From Paramoeba atlantica (Eukaryota; Discosea), in NCBI GenBank assembly GCA_977017575.1, contig CDRNVI010000019.1, positions 248,001-312,000 on the forward strand: 64,000 nt of DNA, written 5' to 3'. Below, piece by piece: positions 18,343-28,900 of this stretch; position 1 is the stretch's first letter; each line of letters starts with the position of its first letter. Below the pieces are notes generated by a model. It had not been told where the DNA came from, searched no databases, and saw only the letters and a list, made by a program, of their open reading frames with translations. Made by a program: the position numbers and the translations under genes.

Positions 18343-19524
18343 TCAAAGCACCTTATCACTGGTGACCCCTTGCTCGTTGTTCTGAACCCCACCGTAGTCG
18401 ACGTAAAACCACGTCTTCGGGGTGTGACTCGTTACCTTACCGTATTTATCCAACTGTCCAGCGGCAATCAGCTTTCGCTTCTCCAGCGCCTGAGGCCCGA
18501 GACCCCAGCGTCGGGGATACACATTGCGATCCATAATCACTCGTTTCAACACGGCAACAATCCCATACTCCGCGGACGCCACTTGCGAGGCAGTCATTTG
18601 CGCTATCCCCAAAGCAACTGCCTCTCCTTTTGACGTCAACAGCACGATCACCTGGGAGACATCAATCCCGTTGTCATAGCGCAACACGCCCTGGACCATC
18701 AGCTTAGCGCCGTAGCACAGCGCGTTAACTGTCGTGTCCTTCACCACGACCCGTTTATGCCCCGTAAGTATGGACTCGCACGGGGAGATCACCTGCCGCA
18801 GGTACCACTCCTCGGCCTTCGTGTGGTACAGCCAGGCAGCGTCCATCACGTCATGCATTGTCACCAGATTGTCCTGCTCCGTTACGCTGCCGGTCCGGGA
18901 GCGCCGCAGCTCCTCCATGTGGGCCCCCACCCCGAGCAGCAGGCCGAGATGGACACACAGCGTCCGCACGTACGTCCCCGCCTCGCAGTCCACACGAAAG
19001 ATGGCAAGATTTCGCTTCTTGTCGTACTCAATAAGTTGATTTTCGTATATCGTTCGGATACGAAGTTGCCTTTTCACGGCGGACTGTACGGGAGGGCGTT
19101 GGAAAAGTGCCCCGGTGAGTGTGTCGAGGGCGTGGAGCAGCGATCGTTTCCCACCGGGCAGGGCTCCGTGAAGTTTGAGTACAGCCATGTATTCTTTGCC
19201 CGCATTTTGTTGCGACTTCACTAAACGAGTGGCGCGATTCAAACACACAATCAGATTTCCTGTAACTTTGGGATCCAGTGTGCCACTGTGTCCCGTTTTT
19301 TCACACCGCAGGATGCGTTTAATCCAACTCACGACCTCATGGCTGCTGGGGTTGGAAGGTTTGTCGAGGTTTAGCATGCCGTAGTTGATGTACTCGCGGA
19401 TAGGACGTGTTTCTGGGGTCCAGCCTGCTTCAATGGCGACGAAATTTCTAGCTTTCACATTCATCGACTCATAATCGTACAAGAGGCGGGAGGAAAATTT
19501 CAACTCCTCAGGCGTGTCAGACAT
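18343..19524 (-). CDS. CBF5: Dyskerin / Cbf5, H/ACA snoRNP pseudouridine synthase
   Basis: 393-residue nucleolar catalytic subunit of H/ACA ribonucleoproteins, which converts uridine to pseudouridine in rRNA and snRNA. The dyskerin-specific N-terminus ([20 protein letters not shown]) leads into the TruB domain with catalytic Asp84 in [11 protein letters not shown]. The motifs [20 protein letters not shown] and [15 protein letters not shown] follow. The PUA domain occupies about 265-350, ending PRRWGLGP. The conserved WFYVDYGG lies near 371. The Lys-rich C-terminal tail that carries nucleolar signals in animals and yeast is almost absent. Intact otherwise; ATG at 19522-19524. The middle of the gene is notably GC-rich. 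Confidence 0.96.
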   Translation of the reverse strand: MSDTPEELKFSSRLLYDYESMNVKARNFVAIEAGWTPETRPIREYINYGMLNLDKPSNPSSHEVVSWIKRILRCEKTGHSGTLDPKVTGNLIVCLNRATRLVKSQQNAGKEYMAVLKLHGALPGGKRSLLHALDTLTGALFQRPPVQSAVKRQLRIRTIYENQLIEYDKKRNLAIFRVDCEAGTYVRTLCVHLGLLLGVGAHMEELRRSRTGSVTEQDNLVTMHDVMDAAWLYHTKAEEWYLRQVISPCESILTGHKRVVVKDTTVNALCYGAKLMVQGVLRYDNGIDVSQVIVLLTSKGEAVALGIAQMTASQVASAEYGIVAVLKRVIMDRNVYPRRWGLGPQALEKRKLIAAGQLDKYGKVTSHTPKTWFYVDYGGVQNNEQGVTSDKVL

Positions 19525-19679
19525 TTTTAGAAGAACAGTATGTCTTATCTCTAGTCAGTAGCTTACTGATCGAAATATTTACTAAACCTGGGACGACGAT
19601 GTCAGAAAAGATTATTGTTGCATGTTGATAACCAATAACATTGTTTACAAGTTTAATGACAAGAGGATACCTTTCGTCT

Positions 19680-21512
19680 TCATTTTAGTTTATTAGAATT
19701 TAGACCATGCGTAATTCTCTTAGTCCATTTAAGGTGTCGTTTAGATGCGTCTTTGCAAAATTTCGACTCGGAACGTAAACTGGACGAAAGCAAGACATCC
19801 GCATCTTGCAATTTCTCGCGTAATTTTTGAAGCTTTTGAATATCCGACTGAATATCTTCCATGTATTTGCGCAATCCTGAAATAGAATTATTCTTCAAAC
19901 GTTCGCGTACATCAAAATTCTTTACTTTAGACTCAAATTTCTCAAGCATTGAAAGAATATCTTGTCTCTTTCGCTCTACACTATTTTGCTTGAGTGCTGT
20001 TTCGTCCAAGTCGGAAGATAATAGTTGCTGCAGCTTCTGTAATCGACCGTTCTCTTCTTCAACGCGTGATGATATAGAGTTGATATGATTCTGAACTTTT
20101 TCGCATTTAGCAAGATAATTCCTCTTCTGCTTACGTTCAAACTTTATCTGATCTAGTAATTTCGAAGTACGGCTCAATGCATCAGATTCTGTAGTCGAAC
20201 AATCATGTTTTACAGAATTAAAAGTCTTTCTTAGGTATTCGTTGTTATGCCGACGCTCACGAATTGCGTTTTCTAGATCATGAAGCTTTAATCCAACGAA
20301 CTCATTCTCTTTTTCAAAGCTTTTACTTGCCTCATCCTTCGCACCACTTTCCAGTATTAGTTGTTCGTAAACACGCTTTTCTTCTTTCTCTGCAAGTAAG
20401 TATTCAAGCAAAGCTTCTTCACTGACAGCCTGGCGTGACTCTACAGTGCGTGCAAGGTTTAAGGCCTCGTCCTTGTGAACTTCATGAAACAAATAAAGCT
20501 CCTTCTTTAGCTCTTTAGTATCGCGCTGAAGCAAAGCGATCTCCAGGTTTAGATCTGTTGTTATGAATCCTGTAACAGGGGTAGCTCGTGCCAAATTCGT
20601 CGCGCATAAGACACGGTACACATTCTCCTCGTTTCCTGTAGCGTTTACTTTTATATGAAGAAATGTGTCAGAACCATAAAGAGAACCTGAAGAATCCGTA
20701 TTTGTGTAACTCGATTTTAGGTACTTGGTAACGCCGCGCCTCCGAAAAGGGAGCCGAAGCCGATGACAATATATGGCAGTAAGAAGAGCGAAAACAGATG
20801 AAAGTGATTGTTCGGCTCTATGGTACTTGTAGCTATCTTGTATGTTGAGTCCACATAGTGGAGGACGTGCACGCATCCCTAGAATAATTACGTCCATCTT
20901 GATATTTCTACGGTCAGGAGTAAACAGTTGACACTCTATCGCAAAGTCAATGCAGTCCTTTCTTCCACGAGAGTCTGCGGACTCTGTTGTCGAAATTACA
21001 TGTTCAGTACGTTCACCAATTTCTTTGATGAGCTCATCAGCTACTTCGTCGATGTCCATACTTGAACGAACCGTAAGAACTCCTGAAGATGCTCTTCTAA
21101 AGTATGGAATCTCGTGGAGCCGTTCGTCACTGGAAGATGGAATAATGTAATGCTCGTTTTCCTCCCTATCGTACCCTGTACAGGTCAATTCCAAACGATA
21201 ATTTTGTCCGTCTAAAACCTTTGAAAAAGCATCTCGCAACAGAGCACAGAAAGTATTCTTTGTTATCTTTTCTTCATCGCTATGCATGAAAACAACTGCG
21301 TTTCTTCCACGGGATAGAGCATGCTCTATACTGGATGTAAAGTCTCTGAGCTTTGAACTCTGTGCACCACTTGAAACACTGTTAGAAGGGAAAAAAGCCC
21401 TCGTGCGTAGCTCATCACGACCTGTGAATGCAACTCCACCCTCTACTTCCTCCACGAAGAGATCTGCTGCAGACGTGGGGAGATGTTCAATTTGTACATG
21501 AGTATGTAACAT
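19680..21512 (-). CDS. Degenerate kinesin-like motor domain with long coiled coil
   Basis: About 610 residues from the ATG at 21510-21512. The N-terminal half follows the kinesin motor plan. A strand-loop at NAVVFMHSDEEKITKNTF sits where the P-loop should be. HVISTTESADSRGRKDCIDF matches the switch I region, MDVIILGMRARPP switch II, and AEQSLSSVFALLTAI the helix after it. RLPFRRRGVTKYLKSS and VLCATNLARA match the last motor strands and helices (family: PYRDSKLTRLL, FANRA). No GxxxxGK[ST] P-loop, SSRSH or DLAGSE is present, so nucleotide binding is probably lost. Residues about 330-600 are coiled coil. This suggests a structural microtubule-associated pseudo-motor; a fast-evolving true kinesin is less likely. 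Confidence 0.6.
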   Translation of the reverse strand: MLHTHVQIEHLPTSAADLFVEEVEGGVAFTGRDELRTRAFFPSNSVSSGAQSSKLRDFTSSIEHALSRGRNAVVFMHSDEEKITKNTFCALLRDAFSKVLDGQNYRLELTCTGYDREENEHYIIPSSSDERLHEIPYFRRASSGVLTVRSSMDIDEVADELIKEIGERTEHVISTTESADSRGRKDCIDFAIECQLFTPDRRNIKMDVIILGMRARPPLCGLNIQDSYKYHRAEQSLSSVFALLTAIYCHRLRLPFRRRGVTKYLKSSYTNTDSSGSLYGSDTFLHIKVNATGNEENVYRVLCATNLARATPVTGFITTDLNLEIALLQRDTKELKKELYLFHEVHKDEALNLARTVESRQAVSEEALLEYLLAEKEEKRVYEQLILESGAKDEASKSFEKENEFVGLKLHDLENAIRERRHNNEYLRKTFNSVKHDCSTTESDALSRTSKLLDQIKFERKQKRNYLAKCEKVQNHINSISSRVEEENGRLQKLQQLLSSDLDETALKQNSVERKRQDILSMLEKFESKVKNFDVRERLKNNSISGLRKYMEDIQSDIQKLQKLREKLQDADVLLSSSLRSESKFCKDASKRHLKWTKRITHGLNSNKLK

Positions 21513-21839
21513 TAAGGTAGTTAACAAATTCTTTGGTGACTTTTTGTACTTTTGAAAACTACTGTAGATGTCTTTGGGAAATGTTCTCGCAAACCTACTT
21601 CAATAATTAAATACTTGGTCTCTCGCATAAACAATTTTCGGAGGAACATTAAGCAGTGCAGTAGTTGTGCTACACTGTTGTCAAGCATTCTGGTGAGTTA
21701 TTTATCTAATTCCGGAGTGTTTGTCCGTATGTCAAGCAGCACGTAGTTTCTGCCGAAACTCGCTTAGCTAAAGCGTACGAACGCGTACGGTAAAATATTC
21801 CTCTATTTTTGTAGCATTACATTCCACAAACGCTTTTCA
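21513..21839. other. Intergenic, nothing recognised
   Basis: Spacer between two minus-strand genes. It carries only short open frames and no repeat or RNA signal that I can see. Confidence 0.35.
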
Positions 21840-22601
21840 TTATTTTTTACATTCCCTGATGCACTCATCAATGATCCACGAGGAAACGTTGCCATTGCAA
21901 TACGTGTCAAGCACAGTTACACCTCTTTTATTTTTTATAAACGCAACAGAAATTGTGGCATAGCAATCAGTAAGATCATAAGCGGTGGGATTACGAATTA
22001 TGACCGAATTAGACGTTTCATGGCGGGTTTTTAGTGTATTCAAAAAGTTATCGGTACCGATCTCTTCCTTTCTTCGAACACCAAAACAATTACATTGAGC
22101 AAACCTTTCCTTTCTCACCCAGTTCAGAGCCTTTCCTGTTTTACTGAACGGCAGTCCTGCGCTTTCTTCACTTAGTTCAAGCTCGGGAACACTTGCATTA
22201 GCTAACAAACTCGTCAAGGCATCCAAACAGACGGGTAATATGTTCCCATCGGCGTTTATTACAGTAAGTTCTATATGTAGTAAATAGACTGCTTCTCCAT
22301 CAGCGACGCTTAGTTTATCTAATTCCAGTGCATCACTGGAGCGAAGGACATTCTCAAGCCTTAGAGCCAGTGCCGCATGTGAAACGCGAAGCTTATTGGC
22401 ACTCGTATGCTCTGCAAAGTCGAATGGTGCAAAGACTCGAACGGTATAGAATCCGTCGTTGGGTCGCTTGGGTAGAGGAGGGCTCAACTGCCCGCAAAGT
22501 ACGGCGGTGACGACTGTATTGCCTCTCTTTGAGACTGCGTTGCCGTATGTGGTACTTGGAAAAAGATTTTGTTGAACCTGGACAGGACTATGGCTGCACA
22601 T
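21840..22601 (-). CDS. RRP43: Exosome complex component RRP43-like (RNase PH fold)
   Basis: 253 residues from the ATG at 22599-22601. RNase PH-type ring subunit of the 3'-5' RNA exosome. Recognisable features are GNTVVTAVLCGQLSPP (first RNase PH strands), VYLLHIELTVINADGNILPVCLDALTSLL (the D-x-x-G-N-x-x-x-A helix) and a poorly conserved C-terminal repeat. Among ring subunits the pattern best fits RRP43/EXOSC8; RRP42 or RRP45 are alternatives. The usual first 40-50 residues (helix plus the REFR region) are missing. Either translation begins later than in relatives or a short upstream exon exists, and an AG follows a T-rich run about 30 bases upstream. No catalytic residues are expected in eukaryotic ring subunits. 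Confidence 0.72.
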   Translation of the reverse strand: MCSHSPVQVQQNLFPSTTYGNAVSKRGNTVVTAVLCGQLSPPLPKRPNDGFYTVRVFAPFDFAEHTSANKLRVSHAALALRLENVLRSSDALELDKLSVADGEAVYLLHIELTVINADGNILPVCLDALTSLLANASVPELELSEESAGLPFSKTGKALNWVRKERFAQCNCFGVRRKEEIGTDNFLNTLKTRHETSNSVIIRNPTAYDLTDCYATISVAFIKNKRGVTVLDTYCNGNVSSWIIDECIRECKK

Positions 22602-22949
22602 TAGCAAGAAACAAATCTAGAAAAAATAATCAGTTAAAAATTCATGTAGAATTTATACGAAACGGGAATATTAAGCCTTGTTTTGGCTTTTACACAATAA
22701 GACTATACCAAATGGAAGCATAGTTTTACCCGAGTTTTACCCTGTACAATATTTCGAACGACAAAAAGCGTTTATTCATGTTCGACGCATAATTTATGAA
22801 TCACGTACGAGTTGCATTATCATTGTTTACATCAGTTGCGTAGGGCTGTGTTAATGCACGATTGTACAGCACTGTATTGCATTTCAAGATCGTGGATAAA
22901 TTGTTGTGTGCATTGCCTGGAATGTGGATTTTACACTAAGGTTGACGAT
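22602..22949. other. Intergenic, nothing firm
   Basis: AT-rich spacer. On the minus strand a T-rich run ending in CTAG lies about 25-40 bases upstream of the RRP43 start. This could be a splice acceptor for a missing 5' exon, but no matching exon is convincing. Confidence 0.3.
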
Positions 22950-23711
22950 CTATTTTTTTTTTCTTGAAAGCTTCTTGTTTCGTTTGGAGCAACGCCCATG
23001 GGCCTTTAATCTTTTTAATCTTGTTAATTCAGATTGCACATATTTTTTATTTGAGAAACTGTTCGCTTTGTCTTTGCGATTTGTCTGATACTGTCCTTTA
23101 CCTCGAAAGCTATTCAACGTGTGACCTGTTGACTCAATGCAGTCAGCTTTCATATTATCTTCTATTAGCTTCGGTCGCGAAACAAAAGTATCAATATCGA
23201 TCGATTTCGTAGACACAACAACAGTGCCGAATATTTGTTCTGAAAAGAACTTATCTCCATCTTCTTGAGGCGCACTTGATGTTTGCTCTCCCGTAGGAAT
23301 AATTCTCCCGTTGCACACTAGAGCACTGCTACCCACAAGGAATTTTGAATGCTCTACTTCACCTGAAGGTTGAAAAGTAAAATCGGGTTTAATTGGATGT
23401 TGCATCATCTCATTGTACTGCTGTCTTGCTGCTTCACGTCTATCTTTCCGCTCTGTGCGGATTTTTTTGGTATGAGACCGACGCTTCTGCATTGATGCGT
23501 TCACACGCCTTTCGTTTTTTCGTCTATGAAATCCCGTAAGAAATTCCTCTCGAGAACTACTATCAAAGCTGATCTCCTTGGGCTGAATTGCATTCTTCTT
23601 CGACTTGCGCGTTCCTTGTGTTTCTAAGTATTTCGCATTTCTGTCCGAGCGGAATCCTTTGCGCTTTGAATAAACCTTCTCTTCCCGAACGCCGCTTCCT
23701 ATTTTCACCAT
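22950..23711 (-). CDS. NOL12: Nucleolar protein 12 / Rrp17 family
   Basis: 253 residues from the ATG at 23709-23711. Belongs to the Nop25/NOL12/Rrp17 family of nucleolar 60S-biogenesis factors; yeast Rrp17 trims rRNA 5' ends. The signature is at about 47-100: ISFDSSSREEFLTGFHRRKN followed by a long basic helix (TERKDRREAARQQYNEM). The C-terminal third is Lys/Arg-rich (RLKRLKAHGRCSKRNKKLSR), as expected for a nucleolar protein. The middle is poorly conserved. A longer open frame upstream lacks an ATG, so the start given is the first one available. Confidence 0.8.
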   Translation of the reverse strand: MVKIGSGVREEKVYSKRKGFRSDRNAKYLETQGTRKSKKNAIQPKEISFDSSSREEFLTGFHRRKNERRVNASMQKRRSHTKKIRTERKDRREAARQQYNEMMQHPIKPDFTFQPSGEVEHSKFLVGSSALVCNGRIIPTGEQTSSAPQEDGDKFFSEQIFGTVVVSTKSIDIDTFVSRPKLIEDNMKADCIESTGHTLNSFRGKGQYQTNRKDKANSFSNKKYVQSELTRLKRLKAHGRCSKRNKKLSRKKK

Positions 23712-24118
23712 AGTGCGGATATTACTTTCCTCATAAATACCCAGGAAAACCAATCACTCACAAAGAATACATACACGACATAAATAAGGCGCACTTACAG
23801 TGCGCACTTACAAGCTGTAGCTTTGTGAAAACTGGGTTTGGAAGTAACACAAATAAATATTATCTCAGCTCTAATGCTCTCTAATGTTCAGTATGAGTAC
23901 CCAAAATAATTCATCACACAAATATAAAAGGAGTGAAATATAAAAGTAGTAACAACATAAACACTGTTGTAATGAGACAGTATGACTGCACAAAATGGTA
24001 AACTGTTATTCTTTGCACAAAAACCGCACTCGTAGTAAATTCCCCCGACAAGGATAACTACATTTCAACAATTCCGTGTCTTAAACCAATATACGAAACT
24101 GCTATTGTTGTATACGTT
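23712..24118. other. Intergenic, nothing recognised
   Basis: AT-rich stretch between the NOL12 start and the 3' end of the next minus-strand gene. No open frame or repeat stands out. Confidence 0.35.
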
Positions 24119-25552
24119 TTATGGCATCTCCTTTCGCGCGCCCCACACAAGCGCTCCGACCGCATTGATTGCTGTGGTGCTCGCTGCACGGTGCTCCTTC
24201 TTGAACAACAAAGCGTGGAGCAGCGATCGTCCGATTCCTAAGGTTAGAGAAATACGGCTGGGTAGCTCGATCAGGGGAGGTTGCTGTAGGCACCACACGA
24301 GTCGTAGCATATGCCGCAGCTGAACGTTGAGGGAGGCCTCTGAATAGTGTTCCGAGATACGATCCACAAGCCGTGTTACGAGGGGAATGTCAAAGACGGG
24401 TGCCTCGGTGTGAGAGACGGGTTGGCTCTCCGTCTTCTCGGTGGCCGGGGGTATCTTCTGGGGCATTTTCACTTCCCCTTCGTAGGCCACCGACAAGAGG
24501 GCGTCAAGTATCAGCACGCAACCCTCTACGGAGATGAGGTGAAAGTCTACACGGGCTTTTTCGTTGAGCTGACGTAGAAGCTCGTCGTCTCGAATGCCTG
24601 TGACGTGGATCACGGAGTAGACCCGATGTAGATGAGATGTGCTCGCCAAAGATAGGGTCTCCTTCAGACGGGAAAGAATGGAACAAAACAGCTCATAGTT
24701 TTCATACCCTGTGCAGGCAATGGCATACTCCCACAGAGCAAGGGCACAAATAAATGGAAACTCTGGTAGTCTTTTGAGTAGTTGGGGAGTGATAGTGTTC
24801 AGATAACAGCGGTCATACTCGCGTGATACCTGGAGCAATCGCAAAGTCTCAGTTAGGGCTCGGGTTGGTAAATCAGCAAGTGAGCGTTTTTTCAGTTCAC
24901 ACATTAAGATACTCATAGCCCGATTGTCCCATAATGAACAGTCACAAACATTGACAAACTGCGTGACAAATGAGGTATAGTCGAGATCATCCATATTTGG
25001 TATCAGCTGGGCAAGCTCATAAAGTGGGTCTTCGGAGCGAATAGATATTTCTTTAGATTGTTTCGGCGTCATTCCAAGCTTTTCTACTTTCGTCTTTGCC
25101 TTTAACATTGAAAGATTTTCTATGCTCTTTTCCATATCCGCTTGCAGGGGGGAAGCTTCAACATTTACCTTCTCACTCAGACGTTCTGGTATCATAGACT
25201 GTGCGTCAAGTATGTTATAGATTTCAATCAAACCCTTAATTTCTACAGGATTTTCAGCTTTCTGAACAAAGCTGTTCAATTGTGAAAGGGCCCGAAATTT
25301 TGACTCCTCAGTTTTCTCCCTTAAGTACATTGTCACAAATGAGCGAATCCGTGCGTACTCACCGTTCAATGATAAAATTCGTGGCAGAGAAATCTTCGCT
25401 CGAGCATTTTCCGGAGGAGCCGGTGCATGCACGGAAGACAACACATCTGCTGCGCTGGAGGTTACTTGCACCATACCCCCAATGCGTTCTCCTCGTTGTG
25501 CGGTAGCTGCAGTAGCCGCAATGCGCTTGACATACAGACTTTTACACAACAT
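24119..25552 (-). CDS. Helical-repeat protein, probably mitochondrial
   Basis: Not assigned to a family. I chose the ATG at 25550-25552 (MLCKSLYVKRIAATAATAQR) because the residues that follow look like a mitochondrial presequence. The open frame extends 44 codons further upstream with a less plausible hydrophobic start. After a linker with Pro and Ser, residues about 150-477 form successive amphipathic helices (FPFICALALWEYAIACTGYE, HRVYSVIHVTGIRDDELLRQ) reminiscent of FASTK- or PPR-like organellar RNA-binding proteins. No RAP motif is obvious at the C-terminus. The 3' third is more GC-rich than the 5' part. Confidence 0.6.
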   Translation of the reverse strand: MLCKSLYVKRIAATAATAQRGERIGGMVQVTSSAADVLSSVHAPAPPENARAKISLPRILSLNGEYARIRSFVTMYLREKTEESKFRALSQLNSFVQKAENPVEIKGLIEIYNILDAQSMIPERLSEKVNVEASPLQADMEKSIENLSMLKAKTKVEKLGMTPKQSKEISIRSEDPLYELAQLIPNMDDLDYTSFVTQFVNVCDCSLWDNRAMSILMCELKKRSLADLPTRALTETLRLLQVSREYDRCYLNTITPQLLKRLPEFPFICALALWEYAIACTGYENYELFCSILSRLKETLSLASTSHLHRVYSVIHVTGIRDDELLRQLNEKARVDFHLISVEGCVLILDALLSVAYEGEVKMPQKIPPATEKTESQPVSHTEAPVFDIPLVTRLVDRISEHYSEASLNVQLRHMLRLVWCLQQPPLIELPSRISLTLGIGRSLLHALLFKKEHRAASTTAINAVGALVWGARKEMP

Positions 25553-25994
25553 TGCACCCGACGTGAAAGGCGTAGGAGTAGAATGGTCAAAGCTGTTCTG
25601 TTTAACAATTAAATAGAAAAAATTAGACAACAAAGAATATGGCTTGAAATCTCTGTAACCATTGTATGGTATTGCTGAGTACATGATATCGCTGTGTACA
25701 TTGTATGATGTTGCGTTGTATTAGAAGGTATTATCATTTGGCTATTAGTATGTGGGAATACAAGTACTTACACAACATGTTAAGTACAAGTAATACTTAA
25801 GGACCTACATAACTTCAGTGCTCGAATGCGAATAAGTTTCAAATCGGTGATTTACACTGCGTATGAATATTATCCATTGGATAGTATAATGCTACAAAAA
25901 TTCGGGAATGGGATGTAATATGGGGGAACAGTCTACAAAAAAATTATTTTTCATTTTATGTCATGCAAGGAATTGATATATGTTTACAATGCTA
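25553..25994. other. Intergenic / possible 5' leader
   Basis: AT-rich region. Its first 130 bases belong to the upstream extension of the preceding reading frame; the remainder shows no gene, hairpin or repeat. Confidence 0.35.
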
Positions 25995-28900
25995 TCACGA
26001 TGCAGTGCTGTAAGCCTGTTCGTCGCCCATATCCAAGCTGCCGATTGAAGAAGACGTTGTCGACATGTCCCTTTCATCATCACTTGTGGATAAAATCGTA
26101 CTTATGTATTCATCCTCGTGACTCGACATGTAATCATCTGCATCCGCGAAAAGTCCTTCGTAGGAGTCTAGAGCACCACTTCCGATATCTGACTCCCACG
26201 TTGATGCTTCGGAAGTAGAGTCAGAAAGCTGGGAATCCGAAAAACGAGTATTGCTGGTATTTTCAATAGTGCTCTGAGTTCTCGTCGGCCCATAATTCGT
26301 ATCCACTGCCCCCATTGTGTATCTGTCATATTCATTTGGCTGAAGCATGCTGGGCGCAGAACCGGCATGTAAGAAAGTAGTAAAAGTACTTTCGTTAGAA
26401 GAGTGGTCGATTCTGTCCAATTCATCCATGTGAGAACCCCCAGTATTCCATACAATAGCCCCTATACTGGACGCGTCCCGGCCCGCGATTGATATAACCC
26501 CTATAATTCTTGAGCGCTCGTTATGATAATCCAAAATGACGTTTTCATGCGCATAGGTCTTTGAGTTGTAAGCACTTAATTGCAAGGAACTGTATGCGAG
26601 CAGAACACTAGAGTCAGGGCTCATTAGCGTTTCACACCTACTAAAGGCGGGGACAGTTTGTAATAATGATCCTGTCCTTAGATCCCAGATTCCAGTATCA
26701 ACTATAACATGACTGCCGTTACGGTGAAATAGGCAAGAGCCCTCGTCTATTCGGTCAAAGAGATGCACTGGTGGTTTTCGTGCACTTCGTCGAGTATCCC
26801 ATAGAGTTCCGCCGCAGAGTAGTAACTGGTCGTTCATGCTTAGACACGATTCTCTAACTTCCTCTAACTTCCACACAGAAGAGTATGTCGGATCTTTCAT
26901 TTGGCACACTGGAAACGAAGAATAGGTAGATATGATATTTTCTTGCTCAAAATCTACTAGAGCGTAGGTCGGTGGCGCATTTTCCCATCGGCTCGAACTG
27001 TATTTCGTTACTAAAAGAAGGGCATCTTGAACATTGCCAAATTGAGGTTGCCATGAGGATCCTATAGTAAATTGGTTCGTTGCTTCGAATGGATATCGTT
27101 TAACTATAACCGCTTCACTGACTGCAAAAGAAGTTATGGGAAGCCTACAGTGAGTCTGAATTTCATCTACTGTATGATTAGTTCTTGCTGTTGTCCTCTC
27201 CGACGCGGAAAAATCAAATGTGGAAGATTGTGCATTAATTAAATCTCTAACAACAGTATCAGCTGTATAGGAACGACCCTCTTCATAGGTTTCAACAATT
27301 TCTAGTAGAAGATCACGTCCGTATGCAACTACGCTGCCAGAGGAAGTGCCAATAAAAGTGGTGTGATTATTGCTGCTCCTTAATACGTGTGCAACATCGG
27401 ATTCCCAGTTTGCGAAAGCTAGCGAAATAGCTTTTACCTCTGAATATTGAAAGATGTTATGATATGTACTGGTCTTATTAAGTTTAGAGTCCGAAATGCA
27501 ACGTGGTTGCATTGTACATGTTGTTGCTCTTGAGGTGCCGTGCATGCTTCGGTCCATCTGCATATGATATGGTACTTTGTCAATGTTAGATAAATTAGAA
27601 TCGGAACTTCTAGCATCGAAACGTTCACGAGTTTCAATCAATGGGAAAGTGGATGAATGCGCACACAAATTTAGTTCCTGGCGCAGCGTTTGAGCGGTCT
27701 GCAATAAACCGCTGTCAGTTAAGATCTTGTCAAGTAATGCCAACTGTCTATTGTTACCAATACTTCTAGCTTCCGTAGTGCTCCCTAATTCGTTCCGACG
27801 TGTCCGAAATTTCTTTTTTAATAGAGTGCTCTCGAGCGGTATAGGACGGGGAATGAAGTGTTCGTATCGTTGTAACGCTTTCTTACAGTTTAAAAAAATC
27901 AAATTTCGAGTGTACGGCTGAAGCAATTCGTGCAATGCAGTGAGAGTTCCCAACCTCAAAAGTACATCTCGAATTTCATTAATTTCAATGAGTTCCATAA
28001 CAAGTGCTGTAATTCCAATGAGCAGTTGACTTTCCCAGGAGTCTGTGATCCAGGAAAAGCCTTCCTGTTTGGAGACAAGAGATTTTATGCGAGTAAAAGA
28101 ATCCACGACTTTAACCACAGCATTTACTCCTGCTGCGTAGCGAAAAATATCAAAGATATTTTTGGTATCAAGTGAGATATTTTCTCTGGATAACGAAGTC
28201 GAACTCGGAAATCGCTTTCGAGACTTCTCTTTCGGGGAACTTTGGTTTACGTTCCTGCTACATGATCCACGAATCAATAAAGACAGAAACCTAAAAATCA
28301 ACCCTGTCACATGAAAATAATACATTCCCTGAGTCTTGTCTTGCTTCTCTAAAGGAAAGTCCGGAAGTTTTGAAATTATTTCAGATAGCGCATATACCTT
28401 CAGCGCCGAACGACCAACTCGGTAGGGCGTCAATCCTAGAGCAGAACGCATGGCAGGAAACCAAGCCATCCATCTTAAACATGAAAAAATGGTGATCTCT
28501 GTCGACTTTCGCTGGCGATTTCGCGCGGAGGATATGTACTGTAGCATTTTGATATGGATATCAGCTCTCTTCAATTCGCGAATTAGATCGGAGCGCACGT
28601 TCATCAAAGTCAAGTCCAACGTGGCCCGTTCTTCGGCAGTCCCACTAAGAACACACAACGCACTCTTACTTTTCAGCAATGGTAACCAGCGTTTTCGAGG
28701 TATGTGTGTGTTTGCTTTTTTAAGCACACCCTTACAAGAGAGCAATAATTGTGCCACCACCATATTTTCGATGCACTCAACAAACATTAACATGCTATCG
28801 TGATCGGTATCATCATTCGGTACGGCGCTCATACAGTGGCTAATGGATTGAACGAGTTGAGCACATCCAGGATCCGTAGGCCACCGCTTTGAATCGATCG

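Noticed and set aside
22602-22720. An upstream exon for RRP43 with a splice acceptor at the T-rich CTAG
   Set aside because: No upstream coding segment matching the missing N-terminus could be found, so the intron remains speculative.
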